A stretch of DNA of 64,000 nucleotides from Bacillus sp. S3 (GTDB lineage: Bacteria > Bacillota > Bacilli > Bacillales > Cytobacillaceae), in contig NZ_CP039727.1 in NCBI RefSeq assembly GCF_005154805.1, forward strand, positions 555,501-619,500, read 5' to 3'. Shown here piece after piece: positions 33,600-43,683 of this stretch. The position numbers and the translations under genes were made by a program. The notes beneath the pieces are model-generated. The model was not told the DNA's origin. It searched no databases and saw only the letters and a program-made list of their open reading frames with translations. Each line of letters starts with the position of its first letter. The stretch's first letter is position 1.

Positions 33600-34943
33600 C
33601 TATGTTAACGATTCTTTCCCTGTCGGAACGGTTTTCTCTCGTTCTTTCGGGATGATTAAATTTAGAATGACGACAGCAATCGCGCCAACCGCAGTTCCGG
33701 AAGAGAGAATATAGTTTGCAAAATCAGGAACGCTGTTTAAGATTTCTTTTGGAAGAACCATTGTTCCTACAGTCAAGAGGATTGGCACTCCGATGACCAT
33801 CATATTACGGTCATCGATGACAACATGCTGAATGACTTTTAAACCGTTCATGACAATCGCCACACAGACAACCCCGAAGATCCCGTTAATGACAGGTTCT
33901 GGGACACATGTAATGATGGCCGATAGTTTAGGAATGAGTCCTAATGCGACCAAAATAATTCCTGCAGCGATAATCGCCATTCTGCTGGCAACCCCCGTAA
34001 TCGCAATAATACCCGCATTAGAAGAATAACCTGTCATAGGTGTACCCCCGAAAAGAGATCCGACGAAACAGCCAAGACCTTCGCCGACAGATGCCCGGTT
34101 CAATCTTTTTTCATCTAGTTTACTGTCAGTAACGGTTGATACGACGAACCAAGTGCCTGTCGTTTCAATTAAGATTACCAAATAAATAAATACCATGGTT
34201 AAAATCGCTTGTAAATTAAATACTGGTTTTCCGAATGGGAAAAAGCTCGGAAACGAAATCCAAGATGCTTGTTTTACAGTAGAGAAATCAACGGTTCCAA
34301 ATAGTGTTGCAGTAATCGTGCCAGCGATAATCGCCAGGATAACAGACACTAGGCGGAAAAATGTACCGTACCCCTTTGTTTTACGTCCAAGAAGAATACA
34401 GATGATTAATACCGCAGCGGAAACAAAGGCGATGATTACATTGTGCCCAACATTTCCAGGTGCGTGATAAATACTATTAAAAGCATTAGGCATTAATGAG
34501 ATTCCGACAATGACGATGACCGTTCCTCCAACAAGCGGTGGAATAATTTTTTGTACGGCTTTAGCAAACCATTTTAATGGATACCCAATTAGTGCAATAA
34601 TCAATGCCCCTGGAAGAAGACTGCCGAATACAGCACCTAATCCAAGCTTGCCGCCGATTGCTGCCAACGCACCAATTGGGACATAAGAGGGACCCTGAAC
34701 AACGGGCAGCCGAAGACCGCCAATGGTTTGGATCAGTGTTGCCAGTCCAGCCGCTAAAAAACACATTTGAATGAAAAAGGTAGTATTCATCGAATCCAAT
34801 GATAGTAAACCAGCAATGATGATTGGGGCGATATATAAATCCATCGCGAGAACATGCTGCATGCCAAGTAAAAAAGCCCTTCCCCAGCTGATTTTTTCAT
34901 CGATGCCTACGGCAATGTTCGTGTTTTGCTCTTTTTGGACCAC
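33600..34943 (-). CDS. Nucleobase:cation symporter-2 family permease (uric acid/xanthine type)
   Basis: A 447-residue membrane protein with the NCS2 fold. Diagnostic stretches are FLLGMQHVLAMDLYIAPIII at the start, PVVQGPSYVPIGALAAIGG (first half-helix motif) and the NCS2 signature region with GLGCFVGSLFGGTPMTGYSS followed by NAGIIAITGVASR. The QGPS and GTPMT elements are those of UraA/PucK/XanP relatives, which import uracil, xanthine or urate with H+ or Na+. The exact substrate is not decided by sequence. It diverges from a Rieske oxygenase gene. A PucR-type regulator lies 7 kb away but next to another operon. Confidence 0.85.
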   Translation of the reverse strand: MVQKEQNTNIAVGIDEKISWGRAFLLGMQHVLAMDLYIAPIIIAGLLSLDSMNTTFFIQMCFLAAGLATLIQTIGGLRLPVVQGPSYVPIGALAAIGGKLGLGAVFGSLLPGALIIALIGYPLKWFAKAVQKIIPPLVGGTVIVIVGISLMPNAFNSIYHAPGNVGHNVIIAFVSAAVLIICILLGRKTKGYGTFFRLVSVILAIIAGTITATLFGTVDFSTVKQASWISFPSFFPFGKPVFNLQAILTMVFIYLVILIETTGTWFVVSTVTDSKLDEKRLNRASVGEGLGCFVGSLFGGTPMTGYSSNAGIIAITGVASRMAIIAAGIILVALGLIPKLSAIITCVPEPVINGIFGVVCVAIVMNGLKVIQHVVIDDRNMMVIGVPILLTVGTMVLPKEILNSVPDFANYILSSGTAVGAIAVVILNLIIPKEREKTVPTGKESLT

Positions 34944-35135
34944 GTAATATTCTCCTCTACTTTAAATTTGTTTGAAACCATTAAACAATAAAAGAATGTA
35001 AGATTAGATAAAATAGCATTTTTCACTACAGTTATGTTAGAAACTTCACTTGAATTATAAATAATTATTTAGTGGTTGTAAACAGTAATTTACGTATAAT
35101 TATATATTATTTTTATATAATGTTCGTGTTTTGGG

Positions 35136-35164
35136 TTGACTTTAACGGAAATGCTTCATAAAAT
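35136..35164 (+). promoter_or_regulatory. Strong sigma-A-like promoter of the Rieske oxygenase gene
   Basis: TTGACT (35136-35141), a 17-bp spacer and TAAAAT (35159-35164). The rest of the 260-base gap to the permease is AT-rich, and I see no operator or riboswitch in it. Confidence 0.65.
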
Positions 35165-35204
35165 ATAAGTAATATTAGGAATTTGAAGGGATGGTATCGT
35201 AAAG

Positions 35205-36182
35205 ATGATTTTGGAAGACAATGTTTTACGCAGTGACTGGATCGTTGCTTGTAAGATAGAGGATGTCAAAGAAGAGCCGTTGCAGGTAACGATTTTGGGA
35301 GAGCGGGTTGTTTTCTTCCGCAATGAAGAAGGAATATACGCCTTTAAGGATCTATGTATTCACCGAGGCGCGGCTTTATCTTTAGGCTGCGTAAAGGACG
35401 GAAATCTCGTTTGTCCTTACCATGGCTGGGAATATAATTCTGCCGGTACATGTACAAAAATACCGCAGCTCCCTGAAGGAAGATCGATTCCATTAAAAGC
35501 AAAGGCAATAAAGTATACATGCAGGGAAGCATATGGATTTGTGTGGATTAATCTAAACAACAATAACCCGGCATTCTTTGAATACCCTCAATATGCGGAT
35601 GGTAATTATCGTACTGTCTTGTGGGGTCCGCAGGAGGTAAATGCTAATCCGCCAAGAATTGTCGAGAATTTCTTGGATGTCGGCCATCTTTCATTTATCC
35701 ATGAAGGGTTTCTTGGGGTACAGGAACACCCTGTCATTGGAGATTACGATGTTCATATGGAAGGGGAACGGATTTTTTCAGATGAAATCGCCATTTTCCA
35801 GCCCGACCCGGATGGGTCCGGACAATCGAAGGATGTTTTTTATACCTATGAAATCGTTCGACCGCTGACCGTTCTATTCACAAAAAGAGATCCGGATACG
35901 GAAAACAAGATGACCATCCTGCTAACCATCCTGCCAATTGCAGAACGCAAGTCGATTGCCTATGGAATTATGTCATTTAACTATGAGACGGGAACAAGCG
36001 ACCAAGAAATCATCGAATTCCAGGATATGATTTTCGCCCAGGACAAGCCTATCGTTGAAAATCAGAAACCAGAGGACCTGCCGCTTGATTTACAGGTAGA
36101 ACTATCATTGAAATGTGACCGGATGAGCATCGCCTATCGACAATATTTAAAAAAACTTGGCGTAACTCTAGGTACGGATTAA
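35205..36182 (+). CDS. Rieske non-haem iron oxygenase, catalytic (alpha) subunit type
   Basis: A 325-residue protein. The Rieske [2Fe-2S] ligands are CIHRGAAL (Cys-x-His) and CPYHGWEY (Cys-x2-His). The mononuclear iron site is in NFLDVGHLSFIHEG (Asn/Asp-x2-His-x4-His), followed by a helix-grip domain. It therefore has both centres of a ring-hydroxylating or demethylating oxygenase, but no reductase or beta-subunit gene is nearby. The single-chain layout resembles vanillate demethylase-type enzymes. The start context is weak (GAAGGGATGG). The neighbouring permease suggests a heterocyclic or purine-like substrate; that is speculation. Confidence 0.82.
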   Translation: MILEDNVLRSDWIVACKIEDVKEEPLQVTILGERVVFFRNEEGIYAFKDLCIHRGAALSLGCVKDGNLVCPYHGWEYNSAGTCTKIPQLPEGRSIPLKAKAIKYTCREAYGFVWINLNNNNPAFFEYPQYADGNYRTVLWGPQEVNANPPRIVENFLDVGHLSFIHEGFLGVQEHPVIGDYDVHMEGERIFSDEIAIFQPDPDGSGQSKDVFYTYEIVRPLTVLFTKRDPDTENKMTILLTILPIAERKSIAYGIMSFNYETGTSDQEIIEFQDMIFAQDKPIVENQKPEDLPLDLQVELSLKCDRMSIAYRQYLKKLGVTLGTD

Positions 36183-36186
36183 AAAA

Positions 36187-36235
36187 AACGGGTCAATCCC
36201 TCTTGCGTTAAAGCAATGAGTGATTGACCCGTTTT
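36187..36235 (+). terminator. Terminator after the Rieske gene
   Basis: 12-bp perfect stem AACGGGTCAATC / GATTGACCCGTT (36187-36198 with 36222-36233), with A-run before and T-run after. Confidence 0.85.
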
Positions 36236-36282
36236 CTAAAAGAAAAAGTATAAAATTTTGACTTTGAGAATTGTCCAGCTCC

Positions 36283-36471
36283 AGCGCCCTAGCGGCTAGT
36301 GTCCTTCGCTCTCCGCCCTACGATAAGTCAACATCGAAACGCCTCCGGCTCTTCGTGTTTCCTTTATCTCAGTTGGAGCGCTCCACAAGGAACGCTTCGG
36401 CAGCATAGGAATCGCACGAAGGAAAAGCGTTAGCTTTTCCAAGGAGGCCATACACCGCTGACCAGGGCGCT
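36283..36471. repeat. Dispersed GC-richer intergenic repeat with terminal inverted repeats
   Basis: A ~190-base block without coding capacity is bounded by AGCGCCCT (36283-36290) and AGGGCGCT (36464-36471). It is richer in GC than its surroundings and contains internal near-palindromes such as AAAAGCGTTAGCTTTT. Blocks that open CAGCTCCAGCGCCCTAG are common between genes in Bacillaceae. I take it to be such a repeat (REP/MITE-like); it may also fold as RNA between two operons. Confidence 0.6.
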
Positions 36472-36481
36472 TACGCTTTTC

Positions 36482-37683
36482 TCATTCATATCTTAGAGCA
36501 TCAATTGGGCTAAGCTTTGACGCCTTATTAGCCGGGAGGATTCCGAAGATGATCCCGATTAAAGCAGAGAAGCTGACGCCAATTAAGACGATTAAGGGAC
36601 TGACCGTTGCCACAATAGGAGATAATTGCGAAACAAGGATGGTTCCGATTGCCGCTAGTCCAATGCCAAACAGTCCGCCTAAAGAGGTTAAGGTGATCGC
36701 TTCGATTAGAAATTGCAGAAGGATTTTCTTTCTTGTCGCTCCAATAGCTTTCCGAAGTCCTATTTCTCTCGTTCTTTCCGTTACGGAAACAAGCATAATA
36801 TTCATCACGCCGATTCCGCCAACCAAGAGGGAGATTCCGGCGATACTGCCAATGAGTAAAGTCAGCAAGGAGATCATCGTGTTTAATTCTTTTTCATAAT
36901 CCGCAAAGTCGTTTGTAGCGTATTTCCCATCTTCCAGTCCTTTTTGTTCTGTCAGAGTTTTAGCAGCCAGTTTCCCGGTTTCAGAAACCTTTTCAGGATC
37001 ACTGGCAATCACTGATAATTGTTCGATTTCCCGGTTGCCGAACATCATCGATATGACCGCACGGGGCATAAGCATTTCACCGCCATCAGGATTTCGGTAT
37101 TGTTCAGGGATTGGTGATTCATACACGCCTACGACCTTGTAGGGATTATCATTTAGGTCAATGATTTCACCAATCGGGTTTTCCTTTTCTTTGAAAAATT
37201 TCTTTCTTGCCACAGTGTCAATCAGGACAACCCGATTTAATCCATCATTATCTGCGGCATATAATGCGCGTCCTTCTACAACCTGAATACTTTTAGCAGA
37301 GAAGAATTCGGCTCCGACACCGGTAATTTGCATATCCCCCTGCTCATCATCCCGAATCATGGTTCCCCAGCCGTGGTTGATGGCAATGACAGCCTTCACA
37401 CCTGGAACATTAGCAAGTGTTTGGACATCTTCCTGCGTCAATTCCGGCTCTTCCCAAAATGCTTCTGGTTCTCCTTCAGGCGGAACATATTCATAATACA
37501 AATCAATCGCATTTTTATCTGTACCGAACAATTCATCTGTCATTTGTTTTCTCGTACCCTGGCCAATCGCAACAATAATGATAACAGCGGCAACTCCGAT
37601 AATAATCCCAAGCATGGTTAAGATCGACCGAACTTTATGATTCCAAATCGACGAAAGGGCAATTTTGAAACTCTCCAAGATGT

Positions 37684-37687
<4 letters not shown>
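36482..37687 (-). CDS. yknZ: MacB/YknZ-type ABC transporter permease
   Basis: A 401-residue protein with one N-terminal helix (VRSILTMLGIIIGVAAVIII), a large extracellular domain and three C-terminal helices ending in NKASKLSPIDALRYE, the standard FtsX/MacB layout. GIMNIMLVSVTERTREIGL-type sequence (GVMNIMLVSVTERTREIGLR) precedes the coupling region. It overlaps the ATPase gene by four bases. With YknX and YknY it forms an envelope-stress export or protection system; in B. subtilis YknWXYZ protects against the SdpC toxin. No yknW-like gene is seen here. Confidence 0.85.
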
Positions 37688-38347
<660 letters not shown>

Positions 38348-38364
<17 letters not shown>

Positions 38365-39553
38365 ATGAGGTCACTTCCATTCCATCATGCATTTGTTCGT
38401 TAGGTGTGATGACGATAAGTTCTCCTGATTTTACTCCTTCTGCCACCTCGATGAATTCATCATTCATCGCACCTGTTTTGACTTCCCGTCTTTCAAGCTT
38501 TCCATCTGCTAAAATATAAACAATTTTGATTCCGCCTTCGTCAACTAGTGCAGGATGTGGAACTACCAGTTTTTTGTCTGATCCGCCGACTTTAATTTCT
38601 AAGGAAACGTGGAAGCCCTGACGTAACTCAGAGGTATCATCAGTGATTGCGACCTTAAAAGGATACATCGTTACATTGCCGCCGGGTGCGCCTCCAAATT
38701 CTCCACCACCGCCGCCTTCCTCATTTGGAAATTGTGAAACAGATTCAACGGCACCCTTCCATTCCCTGTCTTTATAAACCTTTGGACGGATAATAACCGG
38801 CTGTCCATTCTGGATCTTTACGGCATCAAATTCACTCATCGTACCAATGACTTTATATGGCTGGCTTGAAATGATTTGAATGACAGGTTCCGCTGCCCCT
38901 GCTTCGGTTTTCGCCACGTTTTGATTGACCTTGACGATAATCCCATCCATCTTGCTGACAATTGTCATTTCTTTTTTCTGGGCATTCAGTTCTTTGATGC
39001 GGTCGTCTGCAGAGGCAATCTCTGCTTTTGTTCCCTCGTATCCCATCTCCAGCTGCACCTTTTCAGCGGTTAGCTGGTTTACATCTGTTCCGCCGCCTGC
39101 CTCATCAGTTGAAGGAGTGGCTGAATTCTTTTTCGCATTAGCGATGCGTTTCGCTAGATCGGCAATTTGTTTTTTTTCCGTGTTTCCTTTACTTTGTAGT
39201 AATTCCTTTTCACGAACAGCTCTTTTTAGCTCGTTTTCTATTTTTGAAGAATCATAGATTAGTAAGGGATCACCCGTTTTAACCATCTGGTTTTCTGTCA
39301 CTTTATACTCGCTTATTTCTCCCTTATCCGGTTCCAAAAAGACCTTTTGCTCACTCTCAGGAACGATTTTTCCGGTAACTAGGATCGTTTCCGTCAATTC
39401 TTGTTCACTAGCTTTTTGAACGGTTATCCCCATTTCACCGGCTTCAGTTCCAGCAGGTTTTGCCTCGTTTTTGGTTATAAAATAGGCAGCTGTGCCTCCA
39501 ATAACAAGCAATCCAACTATCGATACAACCCAAATCCAAACCTTTTTCTTCAC
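38348..39553 (-). CDS. yknX: Membrane-fusion/adaptor protein of the YknXYZ system
   Basis: A 401-residue HlyD/MacA-like adaptor. An N-terminal membrane helix (about 5-25) anchors it outside. Biotinyl-lipoyl halves follow (GEISEYKVTENQMVKTGDPL and ...DGIIVKVNQNVAKTEAG), with a coiled-coil hairpin between them (about residues 115-200), then beta-barrel and membrane-proximal domains. A Gly-rich loop (EEGGGGGEFGGAPGGN) interrupts the barrel. It is the first gene of the operon and should link YknZ to extracellular partners. Confidence 0.85.
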
Positions 39554-39651
39554 AATATACCCCCGTCTAATCTATTATTTATCTCTATACATTTACTATA
39601 AATGAAATGGGGAATTTTTCAATTATTTTCTATTATTTACAACAGCGGGAT

Positions 39652-39683
39652 CAAAAAATCGCTCATTTTACTATTGAGCGATT
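39652..39683 (-). terminator. Terminator of the FeS/molybdopterin operon
   Basis: Minus-strand stem AATCGCTCA / TGAGCGATT (39675-39683 with 39657-39665) followed by T7. Confidence 0.8.
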
Positions 39684-39700
39684 AACGAGAAGCTGCTTAA

Positions 39701-40237
39701 TTAAAGAAAATACCTCTTTCTTGGTTTTAACGGATAGAAGAGGATGGATGGACAGGTAACGGTGATATCAGGGAAACCTTGTATTGTACGGATTGTCTGC
39801 TCATCTTCAAACGTTTGTAAATCTACCAGGCCGAGCGCGCCTGTTGTACAAGCCTCCACGCAAGCCGGAGCCATTCCGAGATCCTGTCTTGGGTAGCACA
39901 TTTGGCATTTGCTGACCTTTCGCGTTACAGGATTAAATTGTGGTGCCTGATAGGGACAGGCTGTGACGCATAACTGACAGCCTGTGCAAAGATTTTCATC
40001 AATTTGGACAATGCCATCTTTGCGCTTAGTGAATGCTCTTTCCGGACAGACACGGAAACATTCCGGGCTGTCGCAGTGATTACAAGAAATAGATAGATAT
40101 AGTTCAGGTGCTGCTTTTTTAACCCTTCGCCATTGGATGCCGGCAGGGGTTTGATTTTCATTTTTGCAGGCAATTTCGCATGCTTTGCAATTGATACAAT
40201 CATCCGCATTGAAAATGAATCCGGCCCGTTTATACAT
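39701..40237 (-). CDS. Four-cluster ferredoxin subunit of a molybdopterin oxidoreductase
   Basis: A 178-residue DmsB/NrfC-like electron-transfer protein. Cys motifs come in the expected order: CINCKACEIACKNE near the start, SCNHCDSPECFRVCPERAF, CTGCQLCVTACPYQAP, then CQMCYPRQDLGMAPACVEAC. There are enough cysteines for four [4Fe-4S] clusters. It overlaps the catalytic subunit gene by seven bases and passes electrons to or from it. No membrane anchor gene is present in this operon, so the enzyme is probably cytosolic or uses a shared quinol partner. Confidence 0.87.
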   Translation of the reverse strand: MYKRAGFIFNADDCINCKACEIACKNENQTPAGIQWRRVKKAAPELYLSISCNHCDSPECFRVCPERAFTKRKDGIVQIDENLCTGCQLCVTACPYQAPQFNPVTRKVSKCQMCYPRQDLGMAPACVEACTTGALGLVDLQTFEDEQTIRTIQGFPDITVTCPSILFYPLKPRKRYFL

Positions 40238-42236
40238 GCGTATCTCTCCGTTTCCTAATTTTCACTTTGCTGTCATAAAAGAACGTACTAGATCCACTTG
40301 CATCCTTATCTTCCTTTTGGGAGATTAATTGATTAATGGGGTTGCTTCCAGCCTGGGAGGCTAGCACCACATTAGCCGGCAATGTTGGATTAATTTTAAG
40401 CGCCCCAGAGATGGACCCGTGTTCATTGTAGATCTCAATATTTGTATGATCTTCCATCCCATGTTCGTTCGCTGCACTTGTAGAGATTTCAATGATATTG
40501 TCAGTCTCCCTATGATCTAACCAAGATACCGATTCATATTGAGAATGGATTTTCAACAATGATTGCGGCGATAACAGTCTATAGGTTAATGGCTCCTGAG
40601 GGTCATCAGCTTGGAACTGCGCTTCAATGGCCGGAAGAAGTTTGAATTTCTCTGGATTCGGCTGAAAGTCATTTATTTCTATTTTTTGCTGCGGCCCTTC
40701 TAGTAAGTCCTCATAACTGGTAAGTCCATATTGTTGCATAATCTCCGGTGAAAGTTCTTCTTTTATCCAGTCAATTGGTTCTTTTTCAAAAGGAAAGTTA
40801 GAAAACTCTGGGGAGAGGTCATTCAGCTTTTTTGTCAATTCCCTGGCAATCTGTAAATCACTTTTTGCTTCGTAATAAGGAGGGATGGCTTTTTGGTTAA
40901 GGGCTAACCAATAATGCCAATACCCTACGTTTAAATCTTCTTCTTCAAAATGAGAGGCTGCCGGTAACACAATATCCGACTGTTTCGCCGTTTTGGTCAA
41001 ATAAAGATCCACTGTCACGATGAGCTCTAATTGATTGAACAATTGCTGCCATGTATTAAGGTTTTGATCCTGCGTAATAATATTTCTTGACGCTACCCAA
41101 AGGAATTTAAGCGGCGGATCATTTAAAGCAAGTGCGTTTTTTGAAAAATTACTAATATCCACTTCTCTAGAGTCAGCAATGGTTGGATGAACAGGCCCTT
41201 GATGGTTAACAAGCCTTTGCGGGAAATGATCAATATCAAAATGCATATAGTATAATCCGCCATATGGAGTGCGTAGATTATTTGTCATAGCTGCAAGACT
41301 GGTGATCGCGCTGATACTATGGCCGCCTTTATCGTTTCGTTGAAGCCCTAAGCCGTTCCAGGTGATAGCTGGTTTTAATGTAGAGTAAATTTCAGCAAGT
41401 TCTTCCATTGCCTCCATTGGGACACCTGTTCGTTCCAATACTTCAGAAAAGTCGAGTTGATTCTGAAGAAAGTCCTTATATTGATCCCAGCCAATGGTTT
41501 GCTTCCGAATGGTTTCTTCGTCACCAAGCCCTTTTTCGATGATGATTTTGGCGATGCCTAAAGCAAGCCATCCATCTGTTCCTGGGTTTATTTGGATAAA
41601 GATATCCGCCTTTTCGGCAGTTCTCGTAAAAATAGGATCAATCACAACAAATTTTGCTCCGCTGCGCCTTGCCTCATAAATAAACTTCATTTGATGGACA
41701 TTGGTAACGGCAGGATTCGCCCCCCAGATGACAATGAGGCTGGCATGTGCCATATCCTCGGGAACAGAGCTGTAGTTTTCTCCAAAGGAATGGTTAACGG
41801 CGAGTTTACCTGTTAAAGCACAAGGGTTCCCGGTAGGTTTTGTATGTGGACCCAAACTATTAAACATCCCTTCCACCGCATAGTGCAGTAATCCAAGATT
41901 TCCTGAGAATTTGTTGTAGCCGCTGGCAAGATTAGAACCATACCGCTGATTTAATTCAATGATTTTTCTAGCAATAATAGAATATGCTTCATCCCATGAA
42001 ATTCTCTTCCAGTTTCCAGATCCTCTGGGACTTTGAATCATTGGGTACTTAAGCCTTTGTGTATTATAGACAAATTGGGTGGAGGCATATCCCTTGGCAC
42101 AAAGTCTCCCCTTTGTAAACCCGTGTTTCGGATCCCCGGTCACTTTTATCAGCCGGCCATTTTTAACATGTGACAAGATGCCGCAAGTTCCATAGCAATT
42201 ACGCGGACAGGTGTTTCTGTAAATGCCATCTTTCAT
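40230..42236 (-). CDS. Molybdopterin oxidoreductase catalytic subunit, without signal peptide
   Basis: A 668-residue member of the DMSO-reductase family. A [4Fe-4S] site lies at the N-terminus (Cys10, Cys14 and Cys18 in NTCPRNCYGTCG, and Cys46 in GRLCAKGYAS). WKRISWDEAYSIIA and LIVIWGANPAVTNVHQ are cofactor-binding stretches, and a molydopterin dinucleotide-binding domain is at the C-terminus. There is no Tat signal, so it is cytosolic. TTG 42245 would add three residues; ATG 42236 has GAAGG nine bases ahead. The substrate is unknown. PucR-type control in the same operon hints at a nitrogen or purine compound, or at a stress-related acceptor. Confidence 0.85.
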   Translation of the reverse strand: MKDGIYRNTCPRNCYGTCGILSHVKNGRLIKVTGDPKHGFTKGRLCAKGYASTQFVYNTQRLKYPMIQSPRGSGNWKRISWDEAYSIIARKIIELNQRYGSNLASGYNKFSGNLGLLHYAVEGMFNSLGPHTKPTGNPCALTGKLAVNHSFGENYSSVPEDMAHASLIVIWGANPAVTNVHQMKFIYEARRSGAKFVVIDPIFTRTAEKADIFIQINPGTDGWLALGIAKIIIEKGLGDEETIRKQTIGWDQYKDFLQNQLDFSEVLERTGVPMEAMEELAEIYSTLKPAITWNGLGLQRNDKGGHSISAITSLAAMTNNLRTPYGGLYYMHFDIDHFPQRLVNHQGPVHPTIADSREVDISNFSKNALALNDPPLKFLWVASRNIITQDQNLNTWQQLFNQLELIVTVDLYLTKTAKQSDIVLPAASHFEEEDLNVGYWHYWLALNQKAIPPYYEAKSDLQIARELTKKLNDLSPEFSNFPFEKEPIDWIKEELSPEIMQQYGLTSYEDLLEGPQQKIEINDFQPNPEKFKLLPAIEAQFQADDPQEPLTYRLLSPQSLLKIHSQYESVSWLDHRETDNIIEISTSAANEHGMEDHTNIEIYNEHGSISGALKINPTLPANVVLASQAGSNPINQLISQKEDKDASGSSTFFYDSKVKIRKRRDTHV

Positions 42237-42255
42237 TTTGTACAACCTTCATTCC

Positions 42256-43476
42256 TCATATTTTTCGAAGCTGTTTAATTTTGAAAGCTGCCATAATATC
42301 TAAGCGAACGTGTAAGTCATCCAATTTCACTTGGAGAATATCTTCAATTCTTTTCACGCGATAACGCAGTGTATTTCGATGAAGAAACGATTCTTTGGCC
42401 GTTTTACTCATATCAAATTGATTGGCAGCAAGAGCTTCAAGGGTTTCGATGAGGTTTCCATCATGATGCTTATCGTGTTCAAGTAAACTTCCTAATGTGT
42501 GGTGGTAATATTCCAGTAAATCTTGAAGATCATGTTTATATAAAATCCGTTCTAAGCCCAAATCGGTAAATAATGGTGTTGGAATATTCAATAAGATGCC
42601 TAATTCCAGCGCTACTTTTGCCTCTTGGTAACTTCTAAAGATGTCAGTGGGATTCATATACTTTTTCCCAATTCCACAAGCAATGGCAACCTCCGAGTTC
42701 ATTTTTTCTGCCTTATTTAGAATCGTCTCAGCAAAGGTTTCCAGCTTAATTTTGTTTCCATCATGATGATCATCTGGCAGCGGGATCAGGATAATCACCT
42801 GATTTTGTTTGGCCATGGCAATCGGTTTGATATTTTGCAAAATCAACTCTTTTTCCACAACTTGCAACAGCATATTCACCATGTGCTTGTTCGTGAAAAA
42901 GTGATTTTCTTCTTTATATGAAAATACGATGACAACATAAGGGATACTAAAATCCCATCCCCAAATGTCCCCATATTCAATCACATCTTTCTTATTCTTG
43001 ATGTTTCCATACAGCAGGTCAAAAAGAAAGGCTTCCTTAAATTTTTGCTTTTCTTGCCTGATTTCTAGACTTTTCTGCATTTGCAGGGCACATAAAGAAG
43101 CAGCAAGCGTAAGAGTATCTTCATACAGATCTGCCTCTAATGGCGAGTTGTTACTATATATAACGATATACCCTAGTTTTTTATTATTTGAGATTATGGG
43201 ACAAGCAAATCCAGTCGTTAAAGTGTGAATGGTTGAAATTTGGCAGCTGAAAACAGGAATGGATGAATGAGGCTCCTGCTGCTGATCAGGTATGATCACT
43301 ATTTCATCGATTGCATCATTTCCTGTTGAACAAGAAAGAACCTGATAGAACGGATCCACTACAAGGACTGGAAGGGATAAAAGGGTGGAAAGCTTTTGAA
43401 TAATCTGGTGAACCCCTTGGCTTGAAACGGTCAATAATTCCTGGACAAATTTTGGAATAGCAAATGAAGTGTGCAT
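42256..43476 (-). CDS. PucR/CdaR-type transcriptional regulator
   Basis: A 406-residue regulator. The N-terminal part is a GAF-like sensing domain (LLSLPVLVVDPFYQVLSC, FACPIISNNKKLGYIVIYS), the middle a GGDEF-related domain (VAIACGIGKKYMNPTDIFRS), and the end the PucR helix-turn-helix (MSKTAKESFLHRNTLRYRVK, then RIEDIL). It lies just upstream of the molybdopterin enzyme gene (20-base gap) and is probably first in that operon, activating it in response to a small molecule. ATG 43476 was taken over TTG 43479 because AAAGGTG fits it better. Confidence 0.84.
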   Translation of the reverse strand: MHTSFAIPKFVQELLTVSSQGVHQIIQKLSTLLSLPVLVVDPFYQVLSCSTGNDAIDEIVIIPDQQQEPHSSIPVFSCQISTIHTLTTGFACPIISNNKKLGYIVIYSNNSPLEADLYEDTLTLAASLCALQMQKSLEIRQEKQKFKEAFLFDLLYGNIKNKKDVIEYGDIWGWDFSIPYVVIVFSYKEENHFFTNKHMVNMLLQVVEKELILQNIKPIAMAKQNQVIILIPLPDDHHDGNKIKLETFAETILNKAEKMNSEVAIACGIGKKYMNPTDIFRSYQEAKVALELGILLNIPTPLFTDLGLERILYKHDLQDLLEYYHHTLGSLLEHDKHHDGNLIETLEALAANQFDMSKTAKESFLHRNTLRYRVKRIEDILQVKLDDLHVRLDIMAAFKIKQLRKI

Positions 43477-43590
43477 CAATTATTCACCTTTCTCCTATTT
43501 AAATGGTATCTACATTCATCTTAAAGCAAGCAGATGGCCTGAACAATGAATGTCACAGAATCGTTAAAGACTTTTGTATGCTGGGCACAA

Positions 43591-43683
43591 AAATGGCCGT
43601 GCTTATTCGTACAGCATGGCCATATCAACTCAACAGCTAAAAAACTATAATAAAATCATAAAGTGAATGTGAATTTATTCACA
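43591..43683. promoter_or_regulatory. FNR/CRP-type box and hairpin between the divergent anaerobic operons
   Basis: TGTGAATTTATTCACA (43668-43683) exactly matches TGTGA-N6-TCACA, the FNR box of Bacillus. Towards the pucR side a minus-strand TATAGT (43649-43644) lies about 38 bp from its centre. On the other side a start near 43717 would put it at -41.5 for the radical SAM operon, with a poor -10. A hairpin ATGGCCGTGC/GCATGGCCAT is followed on the minus strand by T5, so it could terminate or attenuate leftward transcription. The gap between the genes is 341 bases. Confidence 0.65.
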
